Shown: one piece after another, positions 1 to 9,395 of the stretch
Layout of the letters: each line of letters starts with the position of its first letter
How positions within the stretch are numbered: the first letter of the stretch is position 1
Translations under genes and position numbers: made by a program
Assembly (NCBI RefSeq): GCF_040560245.1
Contig: NZ_JAKMWP010000001.1
Length of the DNA stretch: 64,000 bases
Strand: one strand, 5' to 3'
Source of the DNA: Morganella sibonii
GTDB lineage: Bacteria > Pseudomonadota > Gammaproteobacteria > Enterobacterales > Enterobacteriaceae
The notes under the pieces: generated by a model
What the model saw: only the letters and a program-made list of their open reading frames with translations
Told to the model about the DNA's origin: nothing
Databases searched by the model: none

Positions 1-371
1 TCGATGGCCTGACCGGTTTTGATTTCAGATTCGGACGGCAGGAATTTTGCCAGGAAGTTACGGACTGTCTCTTCATTCTGCGGCCCCTCAAAGCCATCGA
101 CCGGCTGTCCCTGATGGAACAGATAGGTGGTCGGCACCGCACGCAGACCGAATTGTGAGGCGATCATCTGCTCGGTATCGCAGTTGACTTTGGCAAGGAT
201 CATCATCCCGGCATAGTCAGCGGCCACTTTTTCCAGAATAGCGCCCAGTTCCTGACACTGCGGGGACTGCGCGGAATGGAAGAAAAAGACCACCGGCACC
301 TGCATTGAAGATTCAATAACCTGGCGTAAATTGGTTTCGTTAACGTCTGTGATATGTGCGTTTGATAACAT
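1..371 (-). CDS. cnoX: CnoX (YbbN) thioredoxin-fold chaperedoxin, 5' part only
   Basis: N-terminal 123 residues of a thioredoxin-fold protein; the C-terminal TPR part lies beyond the window edge. The stretch AEQMIASQFGLRAVPT and the following QPVDGFEGPQ are very close to E. coli CnoX/YbbN as I recall it. The usual CGPC redox site is replaced by SPQC, so only one of the two active-site cysteines remains, as in the E. coli protein (SQHC). In that family it acts as a holdase-type chaperone rather than a classic reductase. An in-frame ATG also exists at 377; 371 was chosen because AAGAGA lies 6 nt upstream. It is followed by ybbO on the same strand. Confidence 0.9.
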   Translation of the reverse strand, partial: MLSNAHITDVNETNLRQVIESSMQVPVVFFFHSAQSPQCQELGAILEKVAADYAGMMILAKVNCDTEQMIASQFGLRAVPTTYLFHQGQPVDGFEGPQNEETVRNFLAKFLPSESEIKTGQAI

Positions 372-430
372 ATTCATTCTCTTAATAAATTGGCGGACTT
401 TTTATTAACATCTGGGCGCAGCGCGGCATT

Positions 431-1216
431 TCAAGCGGCAGAGGATTTTTTGTTCAGTATTTTATCCATCAGCCACAGCGGCAGCAGGCGTCTGAGCCAC
501 ATCACGATTACGGTAAGACCCGTAACAGGATAGCGTATTTTCGGGTGCCGGTGCTCCAGGGCTCGGATGACTTTTTTCACCACATCCTCCGGTTTGCCGG
601 TAAACAGGCGGGCAATTCCCGGATTTTTGACCGGTTTATCCTGCAGCGTTTGTGTGACATTTTCCGTAAACCGGGTGGTGATGGGTCCCGGCTCAATCAG
701 GCTGACACGGACTCCGGTACCGGCGAGTTCCATCCGCAGTGCATCGGACCAGGCTTCCAGCGCGAATTTACTGGCGGCATAAGCACCGCGTCCGGGGGTG
801 GAAATCAGCCCCATTACCGAACTGGTCTGGATTATCCGGCCTTCGCCGGCCTGTTTCATGGCAGGCAGCAGCAGTGTGGTTAACTGATGTGTGCCGAACA
901 AATTGGCGGAAAACTGTTTTTCCAGATCTTCGCGGCTGACCGTTTCCAGCGGACCGTACAGGCCAAAACCGGCATTATTGAATAAGCCGTACAGGCGGTT
1001 ATCCGTCAGCGCCAGTACCTGTTCCGCAGCGCGGACAACACTTTGCGGGCAGTCCAGATCCAGTTCCACCGGTTCAAACCCGAGGCGTGCCATTTCGGCC
1101 AGATCTGCCGGTTTGCGGCAGGCGGCCAGCACACGGTAGCCCCGCTGTTTCAGTGTCTTTGCCGCGCATAACCCGATACCGCTGGAACTGCCGGTGATCA
1201 AAACTGCTTTTTGCAT
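431..1216 (-). CDS. ybbO: YbbO, short-chain dehydrogenase/reductase
   Basis: 261 aa classical SDR. The dinucleotide-binding motif TGSSSGIG is at residues 8-15, NNAG at 80-83, a Ser pair at 132-133, and the catalytic YAASK at 146-150 (Tyr146, Lys150). The C-terminal 40 residues contain a hydrophobic, basic segment. E. coli YbbO is an NADP-dependent aldehyde reductase; the same substrate class is inferred from the neighbourhood (cnoX-ybbO-tesA order conserved) and not from the sequence itself. Confidence 0.93.
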   Translation of the reverse strand: MQKAVLITGSSSGIGLCAAKTLKQRGYRVLAACRKPADLAEMARLGFEPVELDLDCPQSVVRAAEQVLALTDNRLYGLFNNAGFGLYGPLETVSREDLEKQFSANLFGTHQLTTLLLPAMKQAGEGRIIQTSSVMGLISTPGRGAYAASKFALEAWSDALRMELAGTGVRVSLIEPGPITTRFTENVTQTLQDKPVKNPGIARLFTGKPEDVVKKVIRALEHRHPKIRYPVTGLTVIVMWLRRLLPLWLMDKILNKKSSAA

Positions 1217-1278
1217 TTCTTTACCTGCTTAACTGCTTATAAGTCATGGACAAATCATTTAGGATAGTCTGACGCCTG

Positions 1279-1905
1279 TTATTGTAAGTAAGGCAGCAGT
1301 GTTTTATCCATCCAGTCTGTCACATAGGGCTGTGCCGCTGCGTTCGGGTGTATGCCGTCATCCTGTATCCACTGCGGATTGGTGATGACCGCTTCCATAT
1401 AAAACGGGATCAGCGGAACGGTATTTTCCTGTGCCAGCGCCGGATAGAGCGCAGAGAACCGCTCTGTATAGCGTTTGCCGTAATTCGGCGGAATACGGAT
1501 CTGCATCAGCAGCGGCTTCGCACCGGCGGCTTTCACGGCATCAATCGCCGCCTGAAGATCGGTGCGGGTTTGTGTCAGCGGCAGGCCGCGCAGGCCGTCG
1601 TTGGCACCCAGTTCAATCAGTACCCATTGCGGCCGGTGCTGCTCCAGCAGCGCGGGCAGACGGGCAAGTCCCTGAGCGGCCGTATTTCCGCTGATACTGC
1701 CGTTTATCAGTGTGATGCCGTTACCGGCCTGTTGCCAGCGTTGTCCCAGCTGTGCCGCCCACGCCTCTCCGGCCGGAAGGCGGTAACCGGCACTCAGGCT
1801 GTCCCCCAGTATCAGTAATGTTCCGGCGGCATACAGATTCCCGCTGAACAGCAGCAGAAAAAGGAAACAGAGATGGCTCCGGAGCCTATTCTTGAAATTG
1901 ATCAT
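1279..1905 (-). CDS. tesA: TesA, multifunctional acyl-CoA thioesterase I / lysophospholipase L1
   Basis: 208 aa SGNH hydrolase with an N-terminal signal peptide (hydrophobic core about residues 11-21, likely cleavage after LYA, residue 26), so periplasmic. The nucleophile block GDSLSAG has Ser36. GAND supplies the block III Asn, and DGIHPN near the C-terminus supplies Asp183 and His186. The family hydrolyses acyl-CoA, lysophospholipid and arylesters. Its 5' end overlaps the divergent ybbA start by 33 bp (1873-1905), the same unusual head-on arrangement as in E. coli, so the two promoters must lie inside each other's genes. Confidence 0.95.
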   Translation of the reverse strand: MINFKNRLRSHLCFLFLLLFSGNLYAAGTLLILGDSLSAGYRLPAGEAWAAQLGQRWQQAGNGITLINGSISGNTAAQGLARLPALLEQHRPQWVLIELGANDGLRGLPLTQTRTDLQAAIDAVKAAGAKPLLMQIRIPPNYGKRYTERFSALYPALAQENTVPLIPFYMEAVITNPQWIQDDGIHPNAAAQPYVTDWMDKTLLPYLQ

Positions 1906-2559
1906 CTTATTAAGCGCGTCGGTCAGGGTGAAAATGAGATCACTATATTGCAGGGTGTCGGATTAGTTGTCGAGCCTGAAGAAACAATTGCGCTGGTGGG
2001 GGAGTCCGGTTCCGGAAAATCGACCCTGCTGGGGATTATTGCCGGTCTGGATGACGGCACGTCCGGTGAGGTGAAACTGCTCGGGCAGTCACTGCCGCAG
2101 CTGGATGAGGAAGCGCGGGCAAAACTGCGGGCGCGGGATGTCGGCTTTGTGTTTCAGTCCTTTATGCTGATCCCGACACTGAATGCGCTGGAAAATGTCC
2201 AGCTTCCTGCGCTGTTACGTGGTGAATCCGAATCTGCCAGCCGCGAAAATGCGGAACAGCTGCTGATTCAGCTGGGGCTGGAAAAACGCCTGAAACATAT
2301 GCCTGCCCAGCTTTCCGGCGGGGAGCAGCAGCGCGTGGCTATCGCCCGGGCATTCTCGACCCGGCCGAAAATTCTGTTTGCCGATGAACCGACCGGTAAC
2401 CTTGATCGCCGTACCGGCGACAAAATTGCCGATCTGCTGTTCTCACTGAACCGTGATTACGGCACCACACTGATTCTGGTCACGCATGATCTGACCCTCG
2501 CTGCCCGCTGTCAGCGGCGGCTGAAGCTGTCTGACGGCAAGCTGGAGGAACTGACATGA
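1873..2559 (+). CDS. ybbA: YbbA, ABC transporter ATP-binding protein
   Basis: 228 aa ABC ATPase of the LolD/MacB/FtsE-like type. Walker A GESGSGKST is at 43-51, the signature LSGGEQQRVAIARA starts at 147, Walker B ILFADE is at 167-172 with the NLD D-loop, and the H-loop His is at 205. It overlaps ybbP by 4 nt (ATGA), so the two are translationally coupled and probably form a mechanotransmission-type (type VII) ABC complex. The start overlaps the divergent tesA gene. Confidence 0.95.
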   Translation: MAPEPILEIDHLIKRVGQGENEITILQGVGLVVEPEETIALVGESGSGKSTLLGIIAGLDDGTSGEVKLLGQSLPQLDEEARAKLRARDVGFVFQSFMLIPTLNALENVQLPALLRGESESASRENAEQLLIQLGLEKRLKHMPAQLSGGEQQRVAIARAFSTRPKILFADEPTGNLDRRTGDKIADLLFSLNRDYGTTLILVTHDLTLAARCQRRLKLSDGKLEELT

Positions 2560-4988
2560 TCTGGCGCTGGTTCTGGCGGGAGTGGCGCACGCCGTCCCTG
2601 CTGGTGGTCTGGCTGTCGCTGACCCTGGCGGTCGCCTGTGTGCTGGCGCTGGGGCGTACCGGTGATCGTATTAATCAGAGTGTGAATTATCAGAGCCGTG
2701 ATTATCTGGCCGGTGATCTGGTGCTGCGCGGCTCGCATCCGTCTGATGAAAGCTGGCTGAAAAAGGCGCAGGAAAGCGGTCTGACGCTGAGTCAGCAGAT
2801 GAGCTTCAACACCATGGTGTTTGCCAATGATGTGCCGCAGCTGGTGTATGTCAAAGCGGCAGATGAGGCTTATCCGCTGTACGGTGAGCTGGAAACCGAC
2901 CCTCCCGGTCTGAAACCTGCACCGGGGGAGATTCTGATCGCGCCGCGCCTGGCAGAACTGCTCTCGGTAAAACCGGGACAGATGCTGGAAGTGGGGGATA
3001 CTGACCTGAAAATTGCCGGTTTTCTTATTCAGGAGCCGGACAGCGGTTTTAACCCGTTCCAGATGGCTCCCCGCGTGCTGATCAGCTTGCAGGATGCGGA
3101 AGCCACCGGGGCAATACAGCCGGGGAGCCGTCTGACTTACCGCGATATGTTTGCCGGTGCGCCGGATACGGTGGCGGTGTTTAAACAGCAGTATGAGGAC
3201 GCATTGCGGATTGATCAGCGCTGGGTCACTTTGCAGCAGGAGGGCGGGGCGCTGGCGAAGTCTATCGATCGTGCTCAGCAGTTCCTGGTGCTCTCCGCAC
3301 TGCTGACACTGTTACTGGCGATTGCCGCCGTAGCCGTTGCGATGTCGCACTACTGCCGCAGCCGTCACACCCTGATTGCGGTACTGAAAACGCTGGGTGC
3401 AGGGCGGCGGGAACTGCGTTACTGGGTTGTCGGGCAATGGGCGGTACTGATGGCGGCGGCGATGGTCGCCGGGTCGCTGCTGGGGCTGATTTTTGATGCC
3501 GTACTGATGAGCCTGCTCTCTCCGCTGCTGCCGAAAGCGCTGCCCGCACCGGGATTATGGCCGTGGGCATGGGCACTGCTGACTCTGGTTGCTATCACCC
3601 TGCTGGTGGGTGCACGGCCGTACCGCCAGCTGATGCTGACACAACCGACCCGCGTGCTGCGCGATGACGTGGTGGCACCGGTCTGGCCGCTGCGCTGGTA
3701 TCTGCCGCTGGCAGCACTGATTGTGGCGGGTGGTCTGGCGGTGCTGACCAACGCCTCTTTTCTGCTCTGGGCGGTGCTGGCCGGTGTGGTGCTGATCGCT
3801 GCGCTGCTGGCAGTGGCCGGATACGGCGGATTGTGGCTGCTGGCCAAAATCCCGTTTCGTGCACTGAGTCTGCGGCTGGCTGTCCGCCGCCTGCTGCGTC
3901 AGCCCGGTCAGACGCTGGTTCAGACCGGTGCATTTGCGCTCTCTTTTATGCTGCTGGGACTGCTGGTGATGGTTCGCGGTGATCTGATCGGGCGCTGGCA
4001 GCAGCAACTGCCGCCTGATACGCCGAACTATTTTCTGGTCAATATGACCGAAGATCAGATAGCACCTGTTAATCAGCTGCTGGCAGCGCATAACGTGACG
4101 CCAACGGAATATTATCCGGTGGTGCTGGCGCGCCTGTCCGGTATTAACGGCGAGACTGCGCTGGAATGGGCAGATGCGCGTGATCCGGGCAACAATACGG
4201 TCCGCCGCGAACTGAGTCTCACCTGGGCGGCGTCCCTGCCGCCGCTCAATGAGCTGGCGGACGGCACCTGGCCGCCGAAACCCGGGGAAGTCTCTATTGA
4301 GATGGAAGTCGTCAAACAGCTCGGCCTGAAAGTGGGCGATACCCTGACATTCACCGGGGATACCCGGCCGTTTACCGCGACCGTCAGCAGTGTGCGGCAG
4401 GTGGACTGGGAAAGCATGAGGCCGAATTTCTTCTTTATCTTTAATCAGGCGTCCCTGGAAAACCAGAGTGCCATGTGGCTGACCAGCTTTCACTATGACA
4501 GTAATGATGGACTAATCACCCAGATGAATCGTAAGTATCCGTCTATCAGCATTTTTGATACCGGGTCGATGCTGAAACAGATCCAGACCATTCTCGCGCA
4601 GGTCAGCCGTGCGCTGGAAGCGATGGTGGTACTGGTACTGATCTGCGGTGTGCTGTTATTACTGGCGCAGATCCAGGTGGGTATGAATCAGCGCCGGACT
4701 GAACTGGTGGTATACCGCACCCTCGGTGCCGGAAAACGCCTGTTGCGGCGTACGCTGTGGAGTGAATTTGCGCTGCTGGGAGTGATGGCGGGCGTGGTTG
4801 CGGCACTCGGTGCGGAGATTGCCCTGTGGCTGTTGCAGACCCGCGTGTTTGATTTCCCGTGGCAATTACAGTGGCCGCTGTGGATCGGGCTGCCACTGGC
4901 CGGAGGTTTCCTGCTTTCACTCTGCGGCAGTGTGCTGGGGCTCCGTTTGCTCGGGGATTCTCAGCAGCACCGCCGTTTACAGAGTTAG
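2556..4988 (+). CDS. ybbP: YbbP, FtsX-family ABC permease
   Basis: 810 aa inner-membrane permease. There is one N-terminal transmembrane segment, a periplasmic domain, a first FtsX core (about residues 245-430), a second periplasmic domain and a second FtsX core of three helices at the C-terminus. The two-FtsX-core layout is that of the YbbP/LolC-like predicted permeases. It partners with YbbA immediately upstream. The substrate is unknown in the family. Its stop overlaps the stop of the convergent MFS gene by 4 bp. Confidence 0.93.
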   Translation: MIWRWFWREWRTPSLLVVWLSLTLAVACVLALGRTGDRINQSVNYQSRDYLAGDLVLRGSHPSDESWLKKAQESGLTLSQQMSFNTMVFANDVPQLVYVKAADEAYPLYGELETDPPGLKPAPGEILIAPRLAELLSVKPGQMLEVGDTDLKIAGFLIQEPDSGFNPFQMAPRVLISLQDAEATGAIQPGSRLTYRDMFAGAPDTVAVFKQQYEDALRIDQRWVTLQQEGGALAKSIDRAQQFLVLSALLTLLLAIAAVAVAMSHYCRSRHTLIAVLKTLGAGRRELRYWVVGQWAVLMAAAMVAGSLLGLIFDAVLMSLLSPLLPKALPAPGLWPWAWALLTLVAITLLVGARPYRQLMLTQPTRVLRDDVVAPVWPLRWYLPLAALIVAGGLAVLTNASFLLWAVLAGVVLIAALLAVAGYGGLWLLAKIPFRALSLRLAVRRLLRQPGQTLVQTGAFALSFMLLGLLVMVRGDLIGRWQQQLPPDTPNYFLVNMTEDQIAPVNQLLAAHNVTPTEYYPVVLARLSGINGETALEWADARDPGNNTVRRELSLTWAASLPPLNELADGTWPPKPGEVSIEMEVVKQLGLKVGDTLTFTGDTRPFTATVSSVRQVDWESMRPNFFFIFNQASLENQSAMWLTSFHYDSNDGLITQMNRKYPSISIFDTGSMLKQIQTILAQVSRALEAMVVLVLICGVLLLLAQIQVGMNQRRTELVVYRTLGAGKRLLRRTLWSEFALLGVMAGVVAALGAEIALWLLQTRVFDFPWQLQWPLWIGLPLAGGFLLSLCGSVLGLRLLGDSQQHRRLQS

Positions 4989-6250
4989 TCCGGCGACGGC
5001 GTGTATGCCCTGACCGGTTTGTGCTGCGGTGGCCGCATAAAGAATGTGGCCGCCAGAATCACGATCACCGGCAGGGCGATCAGCAGGAACGCCGGGGTAA
5101 AACTGCCGCTGTAATCCTTGACGGCACCGGCAAAAAACGGTGCCAGACAGGCAAAAGTGGAAATCAGATTCACAACAGAAAACAGCTCCAGATACGGACC
5201 GCGGCCAAAATAGTTTGCCAGCAGCACGCTGGAGGCCAGGAATGTCATACCGTAACCAATTCCCACCAGCACCGTAAACAGGATCAGCAGCGGCCAGCTG
5301 GTCGCGATACTCAGCGTCAGCACACCAAACGTGATGGTGGCGAGGCTGATAATCAGCAGTTTTTTCGGTTCCAGCCACTCGCCTATCGCTCCGCCTGCCA
5401 GACGGGAAAAGGCGTTGATAAAGGCCATGGTACTGAGGAGTGTGGCCGCGATGGTTTCACTGAATCCTTTGTCCATGATATGCGGCACCGCAAAACTGTT
5501 CACGGTGAACCCGCACCATAAAAAGGCGGTATAAGATGCAGCGATCACATAGAACTGCCAGGTTCTCAGTGCCTGACGGGCGCTCCAGCGCGCCTGACTG
5601 CGGTAGATACGGGAAGTTTGTTTCTTCTGCTGCCACATCACTGCACGGGCATGCGTGATCTCACGGCGGCCTTCCCGCATAACCAGCAGGGTAATCAGTG
5701 TGACAACAGCCAGCGTCAGCGCGGAGATCAGCCAGTGGACACGCCAGGAGCCGAAGACATGGGCGGCGAGAAAATAGATCCACGGCCCGACCACACCACC
5801 CAGCCCGCCGAGGGTAAAGTAAAAACCAAACGCCAGTGACTGGCGGCTGAACAGCCGTGAAATCACATAGGTGCCGGGAACGGTGGCCATAAAGGTAAAG
5901 CCAATCCCGAGGAAAGCCGTACCGATAAAATAGCGCTGAATCGACTGCGTGGTGTACAGGCTGTAAAACCCGGCCAGAAACAGCAGCAGCCCGGTCAGCA
6001 GAGTCAGGCGGACATTAGTTTTACGGATCAGAAGACTGGGCAGAAAGCTGGATAATCCGCAGGTCAGTCCGAGCAGGGTGAACCCGAAACCGGCATCCGT
6101 CCAGCTCCAGTTCAGCTCTCTGAGCATGCCGGGTAAAACCACGCCCAGTGAGGTAAAAGTGGTGGCGGTGGTCAGAAAATAAACCAGCCCCAGCAGGGTG
6201 AGTATAGTCCATTGATAAACAGGGCCTAAGCGGCGATCTGACGAAAACAT
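4985..6250 (-). CDS. Major facilitator superfamily transporter, OFA/MCT-like
   Basis: 421 aa polytopic protein with about 12 predicted hydrophobic helices and a basic loop in the middle (around 190-235), as in MFS carriers. The overall look (GFGFTLLGLTCGLSSF in the N-half) suggests the oxalate:formate/monocarboxylate-like branch, but no substrate can be read from sequence. It sits between ybbP and purK, where E. coli has unrelated genes, so it is a lineage-specific insertion in an otherwise conserved block. It converges on ybbP, overlapping by 4 bp. Confidence 0.85.
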   Translation of the reverse strand: MFSSDRRLGPVYQWTILTLLGLVYFLTTATTFTSLGVVLPGMLRELNWSWTDAGFGFTLLGLTCGLSSFLPSLLIRKTNVRLTLLTGLLLFLAGFYSLYTTQSIQRYFIGTAFLGIGFTFMATVPGTYVISRLFSRQSLAFGFYFTLGGLGGVVGPWIYFLAAHVFGSWRVHWLISALTLAVVTLITLLVMREGRREITHARAVMWQQKKQTSRIYRSQARWSARQALRTWQFYVIAASYTAFLWCGFTVNSFAVPHIMDKGFSETIAATLLSTMAFINAFSRLAGGAIGEWLEPKKLLIISLATITFGVLTLSIATSWPLLILFTVLVGIGYGMTFLASSVLLANYFGRGPYLELFSVVNLISTFACLAPFFAGAVKDYSGSFTPAFLLIALPVIVILAATFFMRPPQHKPVRAYTPSPD

Positions 6251-6269
6251 CCCGGCTCCGGAAAAGGCG

Positions 6270-6303
6270 TAAAAAGCAAAATGCCCGGCTGAACGCCGAG
6301 CAT
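6270..6303 (-). terminator. Rho-independent terminator of purEK
   Basis: On the minus strand ATGCTCGGC / GCCGGGCAT forms a 9-bp stem (one T-G wobble) with loop GTTCA, followed by TTTTGCTTTTT. It sits directly downstream of purK and upstream of the MFS gene start, separating the two transcripts. Confidence 0.75.
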
Positions 6304-6338
6304 CAGAATGGAACTATTGTCGCCGGAAACGGTGCTGA

Positions 6339-7409
6339 CTACCAGCTTAATATTGTTTTTGCCCAGTCCGCAGAAGACTGATATTCCGCCGGTAAATTCT
6401 GAGCCAGCTCACTGAGTGCCGCAATAAGCTGTGCCGGTTCCGGATGTGACAGGTTAATATGACCGACTTTGCGCGCCGGACGCACTTCTTTATCGTACCA
6501 GTGCAGATGCGCCAGCGGCTGTGCCAGCCACTGCGTATTGAGTTCAGTACCGATAATATTCACCATTACCGCCGGGGCGGTCACGACCGGCTTCGGCAGC
6601 GGAAGATCGAGAATCGCCCGCAGATGCAGCTCAAACTGACTGACTGACGCACCGTTTTGTGTCCAGTGGCCGCTGTTGTGCACACGCGGTGCAAGCTCGT
6701 TGATCAGCAGACCATCCTCTGTGACAAAACATTCCATTGCCATCACACCGGTATAATCCAGCTCATTGAGGATCGCGCCCAGCATCTGCTCAGCTTGTTC
6801 CTGAAGCGGATTTTGTGTCTGCGGGAAGGCCACGCTCATGCGCAGAATGCCTTCTTCGTGATGATTATGCGTCAGCGGGTAAAACACACATTCCCCGGCG
6901 CGGTTGCGGGCACCGACCAGAGACACTTCACCGGAAAACAGAATGCCTTTCTCGGCGATGCACTCACCGTAAATTTCCGGCGGCAGGGCGGATTCATCCC
7001 CGGGACGCACACGCCACTGGCCGCGGCCGTCATAACCGCCGGTACGTCGCTTGACGATCACAAACTCCCCGAGGCGGGCAAAAATATCAGGCCATTCATC
7101 AGGGGAAGAAAGCGGCTGCCACGGTGAGGTGGCGAGATACAGATCATCCATCAGTTTTTTTTGCGGCAGGCGGTCAGCCAGACGCGGAAAGATATCCCGG
7201 TTGATAAAGGCGGGATGCTGCTCCAGCAATTGTGTCAGCGCGGTTTGCGGCCATTGCTCGATTTCAGCGGTGATCACACTGTGCTGATAAGGAACGGCCT
7301 CCGGTTCGGCATCTAACCCGACCGGATAAACAGAAATGCCCAGCGGCTCACCGGCCTGGCGCAGCATCCGGCCCAGCTGGCCGTTTCCCAGAACGCACAC
7401 CGGTTTCAT
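6339..7409 (-). CDS. purK: PurK, N5-carboxyaminoimidazole ribonucleotide synthase
   Basis: 356 aa ATP-grasp enzyme converting AIR, bicarbonate and ATP to N5-CAIR in de novo purine synthesis. The N-terminal motif is GNGQLGRM (8-15); ATP-grasp signatures include RTGGYDGRGQ and NELAPRVHNSGHWT. Its start codon overlaps the purE stop by 1 nt, so the two are coupled in a purEK operon controlled by the PurR site upstream of purE. Confidence 0.97.
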   Translation of the reverse strand: MKPVCVLGNGQLGRMLRQAGEPLGISVYPVGLDAEPEAVPYQHSVITAEIEQWPQTALTQLLEQHPAFINRDIFPRLADRLPQKKLMDDLYLATSPWQPLSSPDEWPDIFARLGEFVIVKRRTGGYDGRGQWRVRPGDESALPPEIYGECIAEKGILFSGEVSLVGARNRAGECVFYPLTHNHHEEGILRMSVAFPQTQNPLQEQAEQMLGAILNELDYTGVMAMECFVTEDGLLINELAPRVHNSGHWTQNGASVSQFELHLRAILDLPLPKPVVTAPAVMVNIIGTELNTQWLAQPLAHLHWYDKEVRPARKVGHINLSHPEPAQLIAALSELAQNLPAEYQSSADWAKTILSW

Positions 7410-7933
7410 CAGCAGGCCTCCCGCGGGTCCGGGTTACTGAGCACATCATCGGTCTGTGCTGTGCGCCATTCTGTCAGACGGACAAGCAGAGCCTCATCAT
7501 GCAGGGCAAGAATCTGTGCCGCGAGCAGGGCGGCATTGGCGGCACCGGCTTTACCGATCGCCAGCGTACCGACCGGAATACCTTTCGGCATCTGCACAAT
7601 AGAATAGAGACTGTCGACGCCGCTGAGTGCGGCGCTCTGCACCGGCACACCCAGCACCGGAACGAGGGTTTTGGCCGCCAGCATACCCGGCAGATGCGCG
7701 GCACCACCGGCACCGGCGATGATCACATCAAACCCGTGCTCTTTTGCGGTTTCAGCGAAAGAAAACAGTTTGTCCGGCGTACGGTGCGCAGAAACCACTT
7801 CGGTGTGATAAGGCACCTGAAGCAGGTCGAGGATCGCAGCGGCGTGCTCCATGGTGCTCCAGTCACTTTTGGAACCCATAACAATAGCCACTTTGGCTGC
7901 CGGTGAGTGTTGTTGCGAAGAGGCGGCGTTCAT
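7409..7933 (-). CDS. purE: PurE, N5-CAIR mutase
   Basis: Class I PurE converting N5-CAIR to CAIR. Visible signatures are VAIVMGSKSDW, VVSAHRTPDKL and the glycine-rich IIAGAGGAAHLPGM. Start at 7933 (174 aa) is preferred over the in-frame ATG at 7954, because AGGAG lies about 10 nt upstream of 7933 and nothing comparable precedes 7954; E. coli PurE (169 aa) is also closer to the shorter form. First gene of the purEK operon. Confidence 0.97.
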   Translation of the reverse strand: MNAASSQQHSPAAKVAIVMGSKSDWSTMEHAAAILDLLQVPYHTEVVSAHRTPDKLFSFAETAKEHGFDVIIAGAGGAAHLPGMLAAKTLVPVLGVPVQSAALSGVDSLYSIVQMPKGIPVGTLAIGKAGAANAALLAAQILALHDEALLVRLTEWRTAQTDDVLSNPDPREAC

Positions 7934-8009
7934 GTTTTCGGTGCTCCTGTACATCCCGCGTCACGAAAATTGACAGACGTCCGGCAGTGAGCCGGTGAAG
8001 AAGACGGGC

Positions 8010-8047
8010 ATAATATCATGGTAAATCACGAAGGAAAACGTTTGCGT
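8010..8047 (-). promoter_or_regulatory. purE promoter with PurR operator
   Basis: On the minus strand ACGCAAACGTTTTCCT (8032-8047) matches the PurR box pattern (ANGCAANCGNTTNCNT) and closely resembles the known E. coli purE operator. A -35-like TTTTCC (8033-8038) lies inside the operator and a -10 TATTAT (8010-8015) follows after 17 bp. This predicts repression by PurR with hypoxanthine or guanine, as established for E. coli purEK. Confidence 0.88.
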
Positions 8048-8081
8048 CAGGGATTTTTCACAAATACGGGCAGGTAATGGC

Positions 8082-8804
8082 TCAGAACGGAAAGAAGATC
8101 AGCGAAATACTGTCCGGGGTGATTTTAAAGGCGGAACCCTGAGAATGCCACGCACCGAGAACACCGCGAAAGTGCGTTTCGCCGTCAGCGGAAACATCGT
8201 GTACCGCAGGACGGTGGGTGTGACCGTGGATCATCCAGCGTGTCCGGTACTGACGGAATGCTTTCATCACCTCGTTCTGATTTACATCCATAATCGCTTC
8301 GCTTTTGCGCTGATTGGCAGACTGACTGCCCGCCCGCATTTTCTTCGCGATTTTCAGGCGCAGTGACAGCGGCAGCCACAGAAACAGGCGCTGTATCCAC
8401 GGAGTGTGAACGCGCTGACGATAATGCTGATAATCCGTGTCATCGGTACAGAGAGTATCACCGTGCAGGATCAGGATCTGATGCCCTTCGGCTTCAATTA
8501 CCTGTGTATCCGGCAGCAGCGTCATTCCGCACTGACGGGCATAGCGTTTGCCCAGCAGAAAGTCACGGTTACCGCAGATAAAGAAGATCTTCACGCCGCT
8601 GTCACTGAGGGATTTCAGCGCATCAGCCACGGTTTTATGCAGCGGGTTCGGGTCATCATCACCAATCCAGTAATCAAAAAAATCACCGAGGATATAGAGT
8701 TGTGAGGCGTGAACCGCCTGTTCCCGCAGAAAACGAAGAAAGCCGGCGGTGATCGCCGGCTCGTGCTCATTTAAATGCAAATCTGCAATAATAAGCGTGG
8801 TCAT
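8082..8804 (-). CDS. lpxH: LpxH, UDP-2,3-diacylglucosamine pyrophosphatase
   Basis: 240 aa calcineurin-like metallophosphoesterase of lipid A synthesis; it cleaves UDP-diacylglucosamine to lipid X at the inner membrane. All metal ligands are visible at the positions known in E. coli LpxH: Asp8, His10, Asp41 (GDFFDYW), Asn79 (GNRD), His114, His195 and His197 (HGHTH). It starts 2 bp after the ppiB stop, so the two are likely co-transcribed. Confidence 0.97.
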   Translation of the reverse strand: MTTLIIADLHLNEHEPAITAGFLRFLREQAVHASQLYILGDFFDYWIGDDDPNPLHKTVADALKSLSDSGVKIFFICGNRDFLLGKRYARQCGMTLLPDTQVIEAEGHQILILHGDTLCTDDTDYQHYRQRVHTPWIQRLFLWLPLSLRLKIAKKMRAGSQSANQRKSEAIMDVNQNEVMKAFRQYRTRWMIHGHTHRPAVHDVSADGETHFRGVLGAWHSQGSAFKITPDSISLIFFPF

Positions 8805-8806
8805 AC

Positions 8807-9301
8807 TTACTCAGAAACAGTCACGCTTTCGATGATCACATCTTCGCGCGGCACATCCTGGTGCATACCGCTGTTACCGGTTTTAACGGCTTTGATTTTG
8901 TCCACAACATCCATACCTTCAACCACTTCAGCAAACACACAGTAGCCCCAGCCACTTGGTGTTTCTGAACGGAAGTTCAGGTAGTCGTTGTCAACAACGT
9001 TGATGAAAAACTGTGCAGTGGCGGAATGCGGGTCGTTGGTACGGGCCATCGCCAGGGTGCCGCGGTTGTTTTTCAGACCGTTGTTGGCTTCGTTTTTAAT
9101 CATACCGAGGGTTGGTTTCTGCTTCATGCCCGGCTCAAAACCACCGCCCTGGACCATGAAATCATTGATAACACGATGGAAAATGGTGTTATTGTAGAAG
9201 CCGTCTTCACAATATCTCAGGAAGTTTGCGACCGTTTCCGGTGCTTTGTCCGCGAACATCTTAATGACGATATCACCATGATTTGTATGAAAAGTTACCA
9301 T
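8807..9301 (-). CDS. ppiB: PpiB, cytosolic peptidyl-prolyl isomerase (cyclophilin B)
   Basis: 164 aa single-domain cyclophilin with no signal peptide. The signature FHRVINDFMVQGG, ATAQFFINV and the conserved Trp region GWGYCVFAEV are present. It catalyses Xaa-Pro cis/trans isomerisation in the cytoplasm. First gene of ppiB-lpxH and divergent from cysS, as in E. coli. Confidence 0.97.
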   Translation of the reverse strand: MVTFHTNHGDIVIKMFADKAPETVANFLRYCEDGFYNNTIFHRVINDFMVQGGGFEPGMKQKPTLGMIKNEANNGLKNNRGTLAMARTNDPHSATAQFFINVVDNDYLNFRSETPSGWGYCVFAEVVEGMDVVDKIKAVKTGNSGMHQDVPREDVIIESVTVSE

Positions 9302-9395
9302 AATAATTTCCTGCTGCTTATATTATAAAGGCAATAATCTGCCGTTTTTATCTCCGGGGTGTGTTATATCATACTCACTAATCTGCGTCAGTATT

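Noticed and set aside
3555..4493. 312-aa minus-strand frame
   Set aside because: Lies fully inside ybbP on the opposite strand; Arg/Gln/His-rich composition of a shadow frame; no RBS.
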